64,000 nucleotides of DNA from an uncultured Lachnospiraceae bacterium (GTDB taxonomy: Bacteria; Bacillota; Clostridia; Lachnospirales; Lachnospiraceae): the NCBI GenBank assembly GCA_910583615.1, contig CAJTXP010000012.1, forward strand, positions 34,477-98,476. The letters are read 5' to 3'. Every line of letters begins with the position of its first letter. Within the stretch, counting starts at the first letter, position 1. Below, in pieces: positions 30,205 through 39,379 of the stretch. The translations under genes were made by a program, and so were the position numbers. Below the pieces are notes generated by a model. It did not search any database, was not told the DNA's origin, and saw only the letters and a program-made list of their open reading frames with translations.

Positions 30205-30659
30205 GAATCACTTTGACGGCGGAGGGCAGGCGGTTTGAACGGATGCTCCGGGAACTGGCGGATAAGGAAGTACGGATCGGTTTCCAGCACGGGGAAGCGA
30301 CGGAAGAAGACGGAACGGATATCTGTGATATTGCCACATGGAACGAACTGGGGACGGAGCATATCCCTGCCCGTCCTTTTCTTCGAAAAAGCGTGGATGA
30401 AAATACCGCAGAGATCAATGCCTTTCTGCAGACACAGAAAGAAAGCCTGCTTCAGGGCATGCCTGCGGAACAGATCCTGAATGAGATCGGGATCTTCCAG
30501 AAGGATCTGATTCAGGAGAAGATCACAGAGGGAAGCTTTCCTCCCAATGCGGCATCCACCATCCGGAAAAAAGGATCAGATAAGCCTCTGATCGATACCG
30601 GCCGGATGCGGCAGTCCGTCAACTACGTAATCCGAAGGAAAGGAGAAAGCGGAGAATGA
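30189..30659 (+). CDS. Virion morphogenesis/HK97 gp10-like protein
   Basis: 156 aa. V-R-I-G-F-Q-H-G, I-A-T-W-N-E-L-G-T-E-H-I-P-A-R-P-F-L-R and PLIDTGRMRQSVNYVI are characteristic of the gp10-like tail-completion or neck family. Such proteins join head and tail or cap the tail end. Adjacent genes overlap by 4-16 nt, a compact connector operon. Confidence 0.75.
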   Translation: MGARVRITLTAEGRRFERMLRELADKEVRIGFQHGEATEEDGTDICDIATWNELGTEHIPARPFLRKSVDENTAEINAFLQTQKESLLQGMPAEQILNEIGIFQKDLIQEKITEGSFPPNAASTIRKKGSDKPLIDTGRMRQSVNYVIRRKGESGE

Positions 30660-31021
30660 ATTTTTTCAGAAAACCATACACACTCAGGCGTTATAAAGAG
30701 CCGAAAATCATCCGGGGCTATCATTCCATCCCTTATGAGGAATTCACGCTCCCCATGGACGTACAGACCATGGAGGACACGGTCATCACGACGCCGGACG
30801 GCTCCGAATCCGTACAGCGCCTGAAAGTGTTCTGCGATGAGGAAATTCTGGTGGAGAACACGGTCAGAAAGCAGAAGGCGGACCGGCTGTGGTTTCAGGG
30901 GAAATGGTTCGAGTGCCGGTCCAGCCGTCTGAGCGAAAACACGCCGCTGCGACACTATACGGCAACCTTTGTGGAATGCCTGGATCAGGAGACGGGTCCG
31001 GAAAGCGGGGAGAGCGTATGA
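30656..31021 (+). CDS. Putative head-tail joining protein
   Basis: 121 aa, mostly beta (GYHSIPYEEFTLPMDVQTME; ADRLWFQGKWFECRSSR). It has the size and position of a stopper or head-closure protein. No certain family. ATGA overlaps at both ends show coupled translation with the gp10-like and terminator genes. Confidence 0.6.
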   Translation: MNFFRKPYTLRRYKEPKIIRGYHSIPYEEFTLPMDVQTMEDTVITTPDGSESVQRLKVFCDEEILVENTVRKQKADRLWFQGKWFECRSSRLSENTPLRHYTATFVECLDQETGPESGESV

Positions 31022-31593
31022 ATCTGACCGAAGTGCGGGAACGGCTGTATGATGCCGCGGCACTGTTTTTTGGAGAAGCTTCCGTCATCTGGGCGGAGCA
31101 GGTGGGGACGAAACCGGAACCGCCCTGCGTAACGCTGAAGATGGGAAGTCTTTCCAGAACCGCTTTCCATGTGGAGGATGGAGAGGGCGTCAGAAGTTAC
31201 CAGTGCAGCACGACGGCGGAAGTCAACCTGTATACCAGGGGGAAGCCGGTGACGGAGGAAAAGGGCGCCACCGGCAACTGCATCAATACGGCCACTGCGG
31301 ACCTGATGGAGTTTTCCGGTTTTCTGGAATCGGAGGCCATGCTGGATTTTTTCACAGGCTGTGACATGAGTGTGCTTCTGATGCCGCCGATCCGGGATCT
31401 GACCAGTCTCCAGAATGACAGTAAATACCGGTACCGTGCCATGGCGGAGTATGTCGTCACCTTTGTGGAGGAAGCCGGAGGCAGATACGGCTTGTCCGGA
31501 ATGAAAACGGCTCCAAACAGCAGCGGCGGCGGTACGGAAGAGATGGTAAGAGAACCCATCGGGGTGATCGAAGATTTTGAATTAAGGGAGTGA
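31018..31593 (+). CDS. Neck/tail terminator protein, gp12-like
   Basis: 191 aa from ATG 31018, which overlaps the preceding stop. The alpha-beta fold with E-V-N-L-Y-T-R-G and Y-R-A-M-A-E-Y-V-V-T-F fits the tail terminator (gpU-like) or phage neck terminator gp12 group. It directly precedes the sheath gene, the standard position in myoviruses. The C-terminal about 40 residues are a Ser/Gly-rich tail. Confidence 0.62.
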   Translation: MNLTEVRERLYDAAALFFGEASVIWAEQVGTKPEPPCVTLKMGSLSRTAFHVEDGEGVRSYQCSTTAEVNLYTRGKPVTEEKGATGNCINTATADLMEFSGFLESEAMLDFFTGCDMSVLLMPPIRDLTSLQNDSKYRYRAMAEYVVTFVEEAGGRYGLSGMKTAPNSSGGGTEEMVREPIGVIEDFELRE

Positions 31594-31598
31594 AGAAG

Positions 31599-32813
31599 AT
31601 GAAGAACAATCCACTGGATGATCTGGTCAAATGCAGCATTGAGATTTCCAGTCCGGCGTCCGGCGACGAAACGTTTGACAGCATTCTTGTTGTAGTGGCT
31701 CCGCCTGAAGCGGCGGGCAGCACAGATGCCGGTGCGAAGGAGACGAAGACCATGAACAGGGTAACCGCCATTTCCCGGGCGGATGAGCTTCTGGATTATG
31801 GTTATACCGTGAAGGATCCGGTCTATGCGGCGGCGCTGGTGGCGTTTTCCCAGACGCCCTCTCCGGATGAACTGTACATCTGTATCCGGAAGGAAGCAGA
31901 GAAGGGTGCAGAGCCGGAAGACAGTATGGCAGAGGATAACGCTCCGGAGGATTCGGGGACGGGAATGCCGGACAGCGGAAAAGATGCCAAAGCGGAGGGA
32001 CAGAAGACCTGGGAAAACATTCAGACCACGCTTTCAAGGGCGAAGGCGGAGGCCGGATTCTATGGGATCTGCCTGGTAGGATTCCGTGATGAGGAGACGG
32101 TGGAAGGCGCCGTTTCCTGGGCGGAGGCAAATGAAAAGCTGTTTGCCTTTGAGTATCTGGATCCGGACGCCTGCCCGGTGAAGAACCTTTCCTTTTACCG
32201 GAGCTTCGGGATCTACAGCGGAGAGGCGGACGGCTATGAGAAAGGAGAACAGCCGGCCGAAAATCAGTACGCTGCGCTGGCATGGATGGCAAAGTGCTTC
32301 GGCTATGATCCGGGTACGGAGACCTGGCACCTGAAGGAGCTTGCCTCCATCGTGCCGTCCGCGTTGTCCACGGCCCGGAAAAAGGAACTGGAAGAGAAAC
32401 ATATCAACACCTTCCGGCGCTATGCAGGGTGCAATGTCACTTTCGGCGGTTATACGCTTGCGGGAGAATGGATCGACGTGATCCGGTTTCGGGACTGGCT
32501 GAAGGCGGAGATGCAGATCAATGTGTTCAATGCCCTGAAGACGAACCGGAAGGTTCCGTATACGGATGCCGGCATCGGGCTGATCGAAGGAAAGATGGAA
32601 GAGACGCTTCTGAAAGGACAGACCATCGGAGGAATCGCCGGGAATGAATACGATGAGGAGAACCTGATTCCGGGCTTTACGGTTACCGTGCCGCGGGCGA
32701 CCAGTCTGACGGAGGCGGAGCGGAAATCCAGAAAGCTTCCGGGCTGCCGGTTTACCGCACGTCTGGCCGGCGCGATCCATGCAACGGAGATCGAAGGGTA
32801 TCTTTCCTTCTGA
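31599..32813 (+). CDS. Tail sheath protein, DUF3383 family
   Basis: 404 aa from ATG 31599 (AAGGGAG 9 nt upstream). The DUF3383 pattern is seen in the N-terminal domain with TMNRVTAISRADELLDYGY, the middle FYGICLVGFRDEE segment, and the C-terminal DVIRFRDWLKAEMQINVFN and VPYTDAGIGLIEGKMEETL. It forms the contractile sheath. Residues about 100-138 are an acidic low-complexity insertion (Glu/Asp/Gly/Ala), probably surface-exposed on the assembled tail. Confidence 0.85.
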   Translation: MKNNPLDDLVKCSIEISSPASGDETFDSILVVVAPPEAAGSTDAGAKETKTMNRVTAISRADELLDYGYTVKDPVYAAALVAFSQTPSPDELYICIRKEAEKGAEPEDSMAEDNAPEDSGTGMPDSGKDAKAEGQKTWENIQTTLSRAKAEAGFYGICLVGFRDEETVEGAVSWAEANEKLFAFEYLDPDACPVKNLSFYRSFGIYSGEADGYEKGEQPAENQYAALAWMAKCFGYDPGTETWHLKELASIVPSALSTARKKELEEKHINTFRRYAGCNVTFGGYTLAGEWIDVIRFRDWLKAEMQINVFNALKTNRKVPYTDAGIGLIEGKMEETLLKGQTIGGIAGNEYDEENLIPGFTVTVPRATSLTEAERKSRKLPGCRFTARLAGAIHATEIEGYLSF

Positions 32814-32858
32814 CGGCGCGGAGGATGGAAGCAGATGTAAGAAAGGAGAGTGTGAAGG

Positions 32859-33272
32859 ATGGGCGAAGTCCATACCTATAACCCGAGAAAAGTCACCTGT
32901 GCCCTTGGGAGGCACATCGTTTCCGGTTTTGCGGATGACAGCATGATTACCGTGGAGTTTGCCGGTGACGGCACCAGTTATGTGTCCGGTGCGGACGGGG
33001 AGATCGTGCGGAGCATTGATCCGACCGAGATCTATACACTGAAGATGTCTCTTCAGCAGACGTCCAGAACCAATGAATATCTGCAGAACATGTACGACAG
33101 GGACCGGAACGACGGAGGCGGGACGTTTTCCGTCAACGTGAACGACATTCTGGGCCGGGAAAAGTTTGTCGGCGGGATGGCCTGGGTCACGAAGCCGGCT
33201 TCCTGGGTACGTGGAAAAACGCAGAACAACCGGGAGTGGGAGCTTGTGGTGGCGAACGGGCAGTTCCGGTAA
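32859..33272 (+). CDS. Tail tube protein, DUF3277 family
   Basis: 137 aa, a single beta barrel. Y-N-P-R-K-V-T-C-A-L-G at the start, YTLKMSLQQTSRTNEYLQ in the middle and VVANGQFR at the end fit DUF3277, the tube partner of DUF3383 sheaths. It is preceded by AAAGGAGAG. Confidence 0.82.
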   Translation: MGEVHTYNPRKVTCALGRHIVSGFADDSMITVEFAGDGTSYVSGADGEIVRSIDPTEIYTLKMSLQQTSRTNEYLQNMYDRDRNDGGGTFSVNVNDILGREKFVGGMAWVTKPASWVRGKTQNNREWELVVANGQFR

Positions 33273-33327
33273 GGGCCGGAAAAGTCCTGTGAAGCAGAGT
33301 AAAAAAGCAGAAGGAGGAAAAACCGAT

Positions 33328-33864
33328 ATGCAGTTAAAACAGGTGACGCCGACGAAAGTCAGCGTCGGAGACATGGAATTTTACATCCGTCCGTTTCCCG
33401 CATTCAGGGCGGCGAACATCACAGGGGAGCTGGCATCCGTGCTGGCTCCCCTTCTGGGCGTGCTGGCTCCGCTGGTGTCAGAGGGCGGAGGCCGAAAGCA
33501 GGAGGCTTCGGAAGGGGAAGCTTCCGGAGCGGAACAGGAGGAAAGCGTCCAGGATCTGGATGCGGCGAAAGTGGCGGAGGCCATGACGCACTGTCCGTCC
33601 ATTAATGGGGACCGGATGGAGAAGCTGATGAAAAAACTGCTGCTTGGCGGTCATATCGCCGTGGAGCTGGAAAATGAGAACGGGGAAACAGAGGAACACA
33701 GGCTGACGCAGGATCTGGCGGATGAGATCTTCTGCGGAGACACGCAGTACCTGTTCGTTCTCTGCTGGCACGTGATCCGGCTGAATTTCCGGGGTTTTTT
33801 CTCGAAGCTTCCCACCCTGTCTGGGAAAGCAGAGTCCATCCGGATCCCGAGGAAGATCCTGTAA
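33328..33864 (+). CDS. Tail assembly chaperone, short form (G-like)
   Basis: 178 aa from ATG 33328 (AAGGAGGAAA upstream). The N-terminal domain (QVTPTKVSVGDMEFYIRPFP) and its location just before the tape measure define the G-type chaperone. Translation normally ends at TAA 33864, but a slippery site at 33795 allows a -1 shift into an overlapping frame. Acidic low-complexity residues about 50-75 separate two folded parts. The chaperone coats the tape measure protein during tube assembly. Confidence 0.82.
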   Translation: MQLKQVTPTKVSVGDMEFYIRPFPAFRAANITGELASVLAPLLGVLAPLVSEGGGRKQEASEGEASGAEQEESVQDLDAAKVAEAMTHCPSINGDRMEKLMKKLLLGGHIAVELENENGETEEHRLTQDLADEIFCGDTQYLFVLCWHVIRLNFRGFFSKLPTLSGKAESIRIPRKIL

Positions 33865-34073
33865 GATATGGGACGTTTGACTACAGCCGTTTTAATGAGC
33901 TGGAGCTTCGGATGTACATTCTGATCAAGGCGCGGCTTGCATCCATGTACGAACTCCAGAACGTCTATACGCTGGATGAAGCGCTGAAGCTGTATGCGCT
34001 GTACCGGATGGAGCTGGATATTGAAAAGGGCCGTGCGGATGATCTGAAGAAAGAAGGGAGGGGCAGGCATTGA
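33328..34073 (+). CDS. Tail assembly chaperone, frameshifted long form (GT-like)
   Basis: A -1 shift at T-TTT-TTC (33795-33801) fuses residues 1-158 of the short form to about 90 residues read from 33801 to TGA 34071-34073. The extension includes YGTFDYSRFNELELRMYILI and a helical segment (YTLDEALKLYALYRMELDIE), is free of stops, and ends overlapping the TTG start of the tape measure gene. The extension has no ribosome site of its own. In lambda-like systems the GT form recruits tail tube subunits. Confidence 0.78.
33795..33830 (+). promoter_or_regulatory. Programmed -1 frameshift signal
   Basis: Slippery heptamer TTTTTTC (33795-33801), in phase as T-TTT-TTC, a 5-nt spacer, then a hairpin GCTTCCCA (33807-33814)/TGGGAAAGC (33822-33830) with one bulged A. 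Sequence, phase and spacing all match known signals. Confidence 0.8.
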
Positions 34074-36643
34074 CGATACGGGACATTGTGGTCGCATTCG
34101 GTTTTGACGTGGACCGAAACAGCGAGAGAGAGGCACAGGGCAGCATTAAGGGGATCGCAAACCTTGCAAAAAGTGTTCTGGGTGCCATTGGCATCGGTTT
34201 TTCCATTGCCGGCCTCTCCAGCCTGGCGGAAGCTGCTGCGGACGTGGAGGCGCTGGAATCCCAGTTCACACAGGTGTTCGGGGACATGGAAGCGGAGGCG
34301 GCAGAACGGCTGCAGGCGGTTGCGGATGACACCGGGGTGCAGGTGAACCGGATGAAGGGCAGTTTCTCCGGGATCGCAGCTTTTGCAAAGGTGTCCGGCG
34401 TGGAGCAGGCGGAAGCTCTGGAAATATCGGAAAGGGCAATGGTGGCGGTGGCGGATTCTGCCGCTTATTACGACCGGTCCATTGAAGACGTGACCGAGTC
34501 TCTCCGGTCCTTCCTGAAAGGAAACTACGAAAATGACGCTGCCCTCGGACTGTCTGCGACGGAGACGACCCGGAATGCGGCAGCCAACGATCTGTACGGG
34601 AAATCTTTTAAGGACCTGTCGGAAGCGGAGAAGCAGTTCACGCTCCTGAAGATGGTGGAGGATGCCAATGCAGCATCCGGTGCGCTGGGGCAGGCAGCCC
34701 GGGAATCCGATACCTGGACGAACCAGCTTGGCAACCTGAAACAGGAGCTTAAAGATCTGAAAGCGGCCGCAGGCGCCGGAATCCTGAAGCCTGCGGTAAC
34801 GGTTCTGAAGATCCTGATTTCTCTGACGCAGAAAGCAAAAAATGCGATTGCTGAAATGACCGGGGAAAACGGGATCATGACCAGATCCTTTGACCGCCTG
34901 CATGCGCTGGTGAAAAGGCTGAAACCGGCCATTGACCGGATGATGCAGGGGCTGGCGCTGGGCGCTTCCCGGGGAACGGCATTCATCAAAGGGGTTGTGG
35001 ACCGGCTCGGCGGCATGGAAAACCTCCTGAAAATTCTGGCCATGACAGCCGCTGCGTTTTTTGCGGTCATGGCTTTTGCAAAGGCAGCCGCCAAAGTGAA
35101 AAAGTTGTATAAGGAGTTCAAAGCCATGGATAAGGTTCTGCTGGGAGCGAAACTGAAAGTGCTTGCACTGGTGGCGGTGCTGGTGATTCTGGGACTGATC
35201 GTGGAGGACTTTGTGAACTTCCTTCTGGGAAATGATTCCGTTATCGGCTCCATCTTCGACAGGGCCGGAATCGGGGCTGACAATGCCCGGAAAGCCATTT
35301 TCGACGCATGGAACAAAGTGAAGACGTTTCTGCTCGGAGCATGGGACCTGATCCGGCAGGCGGGAAAGATGTTTGCGGACAGCGTCCGTGGATTTTTTGA
35401 AGAACATGCGGAATCCGTCCGGAAAACCTTTGAGCGCGCCTGGGGGATTGTAAGGACATTTCTTTCCGGAGTCTGGACGGTGATCTCACAGATCGCATCC
35501 GCCCTGTTCGGAGATACGGAGGACAGCATTGGAAGTTCTACGGACGGCACGAAGGAAAAGGTGGTTTCCACATGGCAGGATGTACTGAATGCGCTTTCTG
35601 TAATATTTGGAGCCCTGCTCCATGCGGCAGGCGCGGTCTTTCACGCACTGTTTGTGGTGATCGATACGGTGCTCAATGTACTTGCAGCCGTCATCGAGGC
35701 GGTCTTCTCGGGGCTCCAGGCGTTCTGGAATGCCTGGGGGGATCAGGTCGTCGCCTGGTTTGTCGTGGTATGGGGGAAAGCCGGTAACATCCTGAATGCC
35801 TTTCTTAATCTGGTTACCGGAATTGCGGATTTCATATCGGCAGTCTTTACGGGAGACTGGCAGGCGGCATGGGATGCCGTCGGAAGGATCTTTTCCAGCG
35901 CCTGGGACATCATCGTGAACCTGATGTCCGCAGTATGGGAAACGCTGAAACTTCTGTTCTCCATGGGACTTTCCGCCATTTCCGCCCTGTGGAAAACCGT
36001 ATGGGGAGGAATCAGCGGATTTTTCAGAGGCATCTGGGACGGGATCGTATCTTTTCTGTCCGGCGTTCTTGACTCGATCCGTACCGGCATTTCCGAACGG
36101 ATGGAACGTGTCCGGAGCGCGATCACGGACGGTTTTCAGGCGGCGGTTGACTTCATAAAGGGCCTGCCGGCACAGGCGGTTCAGTGGGGCGCTGACTTCA
36201 TCGGCGGGCTGATAAAGGGCATCACGTCCAAAATGGGGGCGATTGGCGAGGCGGTGAAGGGAGTCGGAGGAAAAATAAAATCCTTTCTTCATTTCTCCGT
36301 GCCGGACGAAGGGCCTCTTACGGACTATGAGAGCTGGATGCCGGACTTCATGAGCGGACTGGCCCAGGGAATCCGGGCAAACGAACATCTGGTCCTTGAC
36401 CAGGTCCGGGGGCTGGTGGACGGGATCTCCGTTCTGATGCAGGCGGCAACGGCACAGCCGGCAACCGCAGCGGGCAGCATGACCGGCAGCACGAATTCCA
36501 GCGTGATCCAGAACGTGAACATCAGCAACAGCTACAGCGGAGGGAGCAGGGAGACCCAGAGAAACGTGTCAAGGGCGATGAAGAAGTCTGCGTCCGATGC
36601 GACTACGTACATGGCCAGAGGGCTGGCCTATGCAAGAGGATAG
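34070..36643 (+). CDS. Tape measure protein
   Basis: 857 aa from TTG 34070 (GAAGGGAGGGG upstream), overlapping the chaperone stop. Long alternating helices, Ala-rich N-terminus (SLAEAAADVEALESQFTQVF), several hydrophobic stretches (about 320-380 and 490-560) and Trp-rich repeats (W-D-A-V-x-x-I-F; W-E-T-L-K-L-L-F) are typical. Its length sets the tail length; one end may pass into the cell membrane during DNA ejection. No lytic transglycosylase domain is visible. Confidence 0.88.
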   Translation: MTIRDIVVAFGFDVDRNSEREAQGSIKGIANLAKSVLGAIGIGFSIAGLSSLAEAAADVEALESQFTQVFGDMEAEAAERLQAVADDTGVQVNRMKGSFSGIAAFAKVSGVEQAEALEISERAMVAVADSAAYYDRSIEDVTESLRSFLKGNYENDAALGLSATETTRNAAANDLYGKSFKDLSEAEKQFTLLKMVEDANAASGALGQAARESDTWTNQLGNLKQELKDLKAAAGAGILKPAVTVLKILISLTQKAKNAIAEMTGENGIMTRSFDRLHALVKRLKPAIDRMMQGLALGASRGTAFIKGVVDRLGGMENLLKILAMTAAAFFAVMAFAKAAAKVKKLYKEFKAMDKVLLGAKLKVLALVAVLVILGLIVEDFVNFLLGNDSVIGSIFDRAGIGADNARKAIFDAWNKVKTFLLGAWDLIRQAGKMFADSVRGFFEEHAESVRKTFERAWGIVRTFLSGVWTVISQIASALFGDTEDSIGSSTDGTKEKVVSTWQDVLNALSVIFGALLHAAGAVFHALFVVIDTVLNVLAAVIEAVFSGLQAFWNAWGDQVVAWFVVVWGKAGNILNAFLNLVTGIADFISAVFTGDWQAAWDAVGRIFSSAWDIIVNLMSAVWETLKLLFSMGLSAISALWKTVWGGISGFFRGIWDGIVSFLSGVLDSIRTGISERMERVRSAITDGFQAAVDFIKGLPAQAVQWGADFIGGLIKGITSKMGAIGEAVKGVGGKIKSFLHFSVPDEGPLTDYESWMPDFMSGLAQGIRANEHLVLDQVRGLVDGISVLMQAATAQPATAAGSMTGSTNSSVIQNVNISNSYSGGSRETQRNVSRAMKKSASDATTYMARGLAYARG

Positions 36644-36657
36644 AAAGGGGAGAACGG

Positions 36658-37311
36658 ATGGCAGGAAAAGGACTGAAGCCCGTCTCGGTGGCGGGTATCG
36701 AATTTGACGCCCTGATTGATGAGACAAAGACCATGAGCTCCACCATACCGGCGTATCCGGTGGAGGACGGATTTCCCGTATCCGATACGATCATTCCGGA
36801 TCCGGTGAAGGTTCAGATGACGCTGTATGTAAGCAGCACCCCGGTCACCTGGCTGTACCGGCACGGAAGTTCCCGCGACCGGGTGAACCGGATCTGTGAA
36901 CGGATCGAGGACCTGTGGCTTGACCGGGAGCTGGTGAAGGTGGTGACGACGGACACCGTCTATAAGAGTATGGGCATTACGAACATCACGGTCAAAAAAT
37001 CCAGGGAAACCGGATATGCCCGTGAGATCTCCCTTTCTCTGCAGAAGGTGCGGATTACGAAGGTGCGGACGGTCATCATCCCCTCTTATGTGCTCAAAAG
37101 CGGGGAGACCATGGCGAATGCAGGCGCTGCTTCCGTGTCGACTTCTTCCGGAAAGTCCGGTTCCGCAAAAACGTCTGGAAGCTCCGGAACATCCGGTGCG
37201 CCCAAAAACGTGGCGGAAAGGGTAAACCAGAAGATGGCCTCCCGTGAGAGCAGTGCGAAAAAGAGTCATTCCATCCTGTTTGGGGTGGCAAAGGGACTGA
37301 AATTTCTGTAG
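36658..37311 (+). CDS. Dit-like/baseplate N-terminal phage tail protein
   Basis: 217 aa. The core, about residues 10-145 (VAGIEFDALIDETKTMSS; LVKVVTTDTVYKSMGITNIT), matches the Dit-like domain found after tape measure genes, which starts baseplate assembly. A Ser/Gly-rich linker and a basic C-terminus follow. The expected LysM-type partner domain is absent. Confidence 0.7.
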   Translation: MAGKGLKPVSVAGIEFDALIDETKTMSSTIPAYPVEDGFPVSDTIIPDPVKVQMTLYVSSTPVTWLYRHGSSRDRVNRICERIEDLWLDRELVKVVTTDTVYKSMGITNITVKKSRETGYAREISLSLQKVRITKVRTVIIPSYVLKSGETMANAGAASVSTSSGKSGSAKTSGSSGTSGAPKNVAERVNQKMASRESSAKKSHSILFGVAKGLKFL

Positions 37312-37322
37312 AGGAGGAAGAT

Positions 37323-37640
37323 ATGCTGTATATAGAGGTGCCGGACATGAACGACAGCATGTCCACGCTGACCATCGACGGCAGGGAGTATGCGCTGCGG
37401 TTTACGTACAATGAGAAATATGATTACTGGAGCTTCGGGCTGTATGATGCAGGACGGGATCCGGTTGTTTCCATGGTGCGGATCGTTCCCAACTTTCCGA
37501 TCTTTCATTTCTGCACCGGCACAGACATCCCGGACGGGATCTTCGGATGCCTGTCTGATCTGGATACCGTCGGAAGGAACGCATTCCGTGACAAAACCGC
37601 AGAGTTCGTCTATATCCCGAATGCAGAGCTCACGGGATGA
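37323..37640 (+). CDS. Baseplate plug-type protein
   Basis: 105 aa, all-beta. L-T-I-D-G-R-E-Y-A-L-R-F-T-Y-N-E-K-Y-D-Y-W-S-F is characteristic of the small Pam3 gp18-like plug proteins of myovirus baseplates. It follows the Dit-like gene and precedes the hub gene. It has a GAGGAGGA ribosome site. Confidence 0.7.
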   Translation: MLYIEVPDMNDSMSTLTIDGREYALRFTYNEKYDYWSFGLYDAGRDPVVSMVRIVPNFPIFHFCTGTDIPDGIFGCLSDLDTVGRNAFRDKTAEFVYIPNAELTG

Positions 37641-37655
37641 AAGGAAAGGTGAAAA

Positions 37656-38753
37656 ATGTCTGAAAATTTTTTAAGAAGGTACACCCTGAAATGCGGACCC
37701 ATGGGGCAGCCGGGGTTTGAGATCGGGAATGTCAGGAGCGCAGAAGAGACCGCCCTGCATGTTTCCTTCAGCATTGAGAAGTCGGATGCGGAGGCGTCCA
37801 ACACGGCAAAGGTTCAGATCTGGAACCTGTCGGAACGGAACCTGAAGCTTCTGGAAGCAAAGGACTGTATTGTGGAGCTGAAGGCGGGGTATGGGGACAA
37901 CATGGCTCTGGTGCTGGTGGGAAACGTGACCAGTGCCGTGACCACGTCTGACAATGCGGACCGGATGACGGAGCTGGAAGTGGTGGACGGGAGAGTCGCT
38001 CTTCGGGATACGGATGTGAGCGTGTCTCTGAACGGCGCAGTAAACTGCATGGACGTGTATGCCTTCCTTGCATCGCAGATGGGGATCCCGGTGGTCTTTG
38101 CTCCGGACCTCACGTACAGGATCCTTCCAAACGGCTTCAGCTTCGTGGGATCCGCCAGAAACGGACTCCAGAAGCTGACCGGATGCTGCGGGCACAGCTG
38201 GAGCATTCAGAATCAGATCCTGCAGGTCACATGGCCCGGCCGGCCGGTATCTGTCAGAGGATATCTGCTGAACAACGATTCCGGGCTGATTGATGTGCCC
38301 AAAAGGGTCACGCTTGCAGCGACCTCCGGAAGCACAGAGCAGACAAACGGATGGGAGATCCGTTATTTTCTGAACGGCGCCATCGGGATCAACGATATCG
38401 TGATGGTGGAGAGCTCCGTCGTGAGCGGATACTTTCGAATCCAGAAGATCACAATGGACGGCGACAACCTGGAGGGGGACTGGATCTGTACGGCGCAGGC
38501 GCTGGAGATACCGGCGGCCCCCGTTTCGGTCCCGCAGGCGGAGGGAGACGGGATCAAAAAGGGAGATAAGGTAAAAGTGATCCGGACCACGGAGCAGTAC
38601 GGAAAGACAAAGGGGTATCAGTATGCAGGGGGAACCTTTGTGTGCTGGTATGATGTTTATGATGTGATCCAGGTGAAAGGGGACAGGGTCGTGATCGGCA
38701 TTGGAAACACGGTCACGGCTGCGGTCAACATCGGTGATCTTGAAAAAGTATAG
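37656..38753 (+). CDS. Baseplate hub protein (gp27-like) with C-terminal SH3-like domain
   Basis: 365 aa. The N-terminal two-thirds (LHVSFSIEKSDAEASNTAKV; VQIWNLSERN; SVSLNGAVNCMDVYAFLASQ) fits phage hub/protein D families that sit on the spike. Residues about 300-365 (KKGDKVKVIRTTEQYGKTKG and VWYDVYDVIQ-like stretch) form an SH3-like domain often used to bind cell wall. This hints that the hub touches peptidoglycan during contraction. Confidence 0.75.
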   Translation: MSENFLRRYTLKCGPMGQPGFEIGNVRSAEETALHVSFSIEKSDAEASNTAKVQIWNLSERNLKLLEAKDCIVELKAGYGDNMALVLVGNVTSAVTTSDNADRMTELEVVDGRVALRDTDVSVSLNGAVNCMDVYAFLASQMGIPVVFAPDLTYRILPNGFSFVGSARNGLQKLTGCCGHSWSIQNQILQVTWPGRPVSVRGYLLNNDSGLIDVPKRVTLAATSGSTEQTNGWEIRYFLNGAIGINDIVMVESSVVSGYFRIQKITMDGDNLEGDWICTAQALEIPAAPVSVPQAEGDGIKKGDKVKVIRTTEQYGKTKGYQYAGGTFVCWYDVYDVIQVKGDRVVIGIGNTVTAAVNIGDLEKV

Positions 38754-38780
38754 GCATTATCTGAACCGGGAGGTATACGC

Positions 38781-39356
38781 ATGATTCAGGAAGTGGTACA
38801 GGAAATCGAAAACACGGTCAGGGACGGCCTGAAAGGGATCCATACGGCCATGCCGGGGGAGATTACGTCCTTTGATCCGGGAAGCGGCAGGGCGACGGTA
38901 AAGCCCAACGGACAGTACACGTCATCCAGCGGAAAACGGATGGCGTATCCGCAGATCTCGGATGTGCCGGTGGCGTTTCCGGTCTGCCAGTCGGCAGGCG
39001 TCGGGATCGCCTTTCCGGTAAAGGCCGGGGACAGCTGCATCATCATTGTATCGGAAGTGGAACTGGATGAATGGAGAAGCGGGGCCGAATCAGAAGGCTC
39101 CCTCCGGTTTGATCTGACAAACGCCATGGCGGTTCCCGGCCTGCTGGTGGGCGGCAGTGAAATGATCCGGAAGGCATGTGCGCAGGATGCGGTGGTGGTT
39201 GCTTCCGGAACGGCAGAGGTTCTGATATCGGAGGAGGAAATCACGGCCACCGTGGGCGACACCGAACTGAAGCTTACAGAAGAGGAGACGGCCATCAGGG
39301 GTGATTTAAAGGTGGACGGAGATATTTCTTATACAGGAGCCCTTCACGGCGCTTAA
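38781..39356 (+). CDS. Baseplate spike protein, Gp138-N/gpV-like
   Basis: 191 aa. An OB-fold-like N-terminus (MPGEITSFDPGSGRATVKPN; VAFPVCQSAGVGIAFPVKAGD) matches the Gp138 N-terminal domain. The C-terminus has repeating short strands (EITATVGDTELKLTEEETAI) as in a needle beta-helix. It forms the tail tip that punctures the envelope. Confidence 0.78.
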   Translation: MIQEVVQEIENTVRDGLKGIHTAMPGEITSFDPGSGRATVKPNGQYTSSSGKRMAYPQISDVPVAFPVCQSAGVGIAFPVKAGDSCIIIVSEVELDEWRSGAESEGSLRFDLTNAMAVPGLLVGGSEMIRKACAQDAVVVASGTAEVLISEEEITATVGDTELKLTEEETAIRGDLKVDGDISYTGALHGA

Positions 39357-39379
39357 ATGGGCAGACAGGAGGTGGGCAG

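Noticed and set aside
33965..35407. 480-codon open frame on the minus strand under the tape measure gene
   Set aside because: It mirrors the codon bias of the Ala/Glu-rich gene on the other strand, is His/Arg/Pro-rich with no domain, and opposes the operon.
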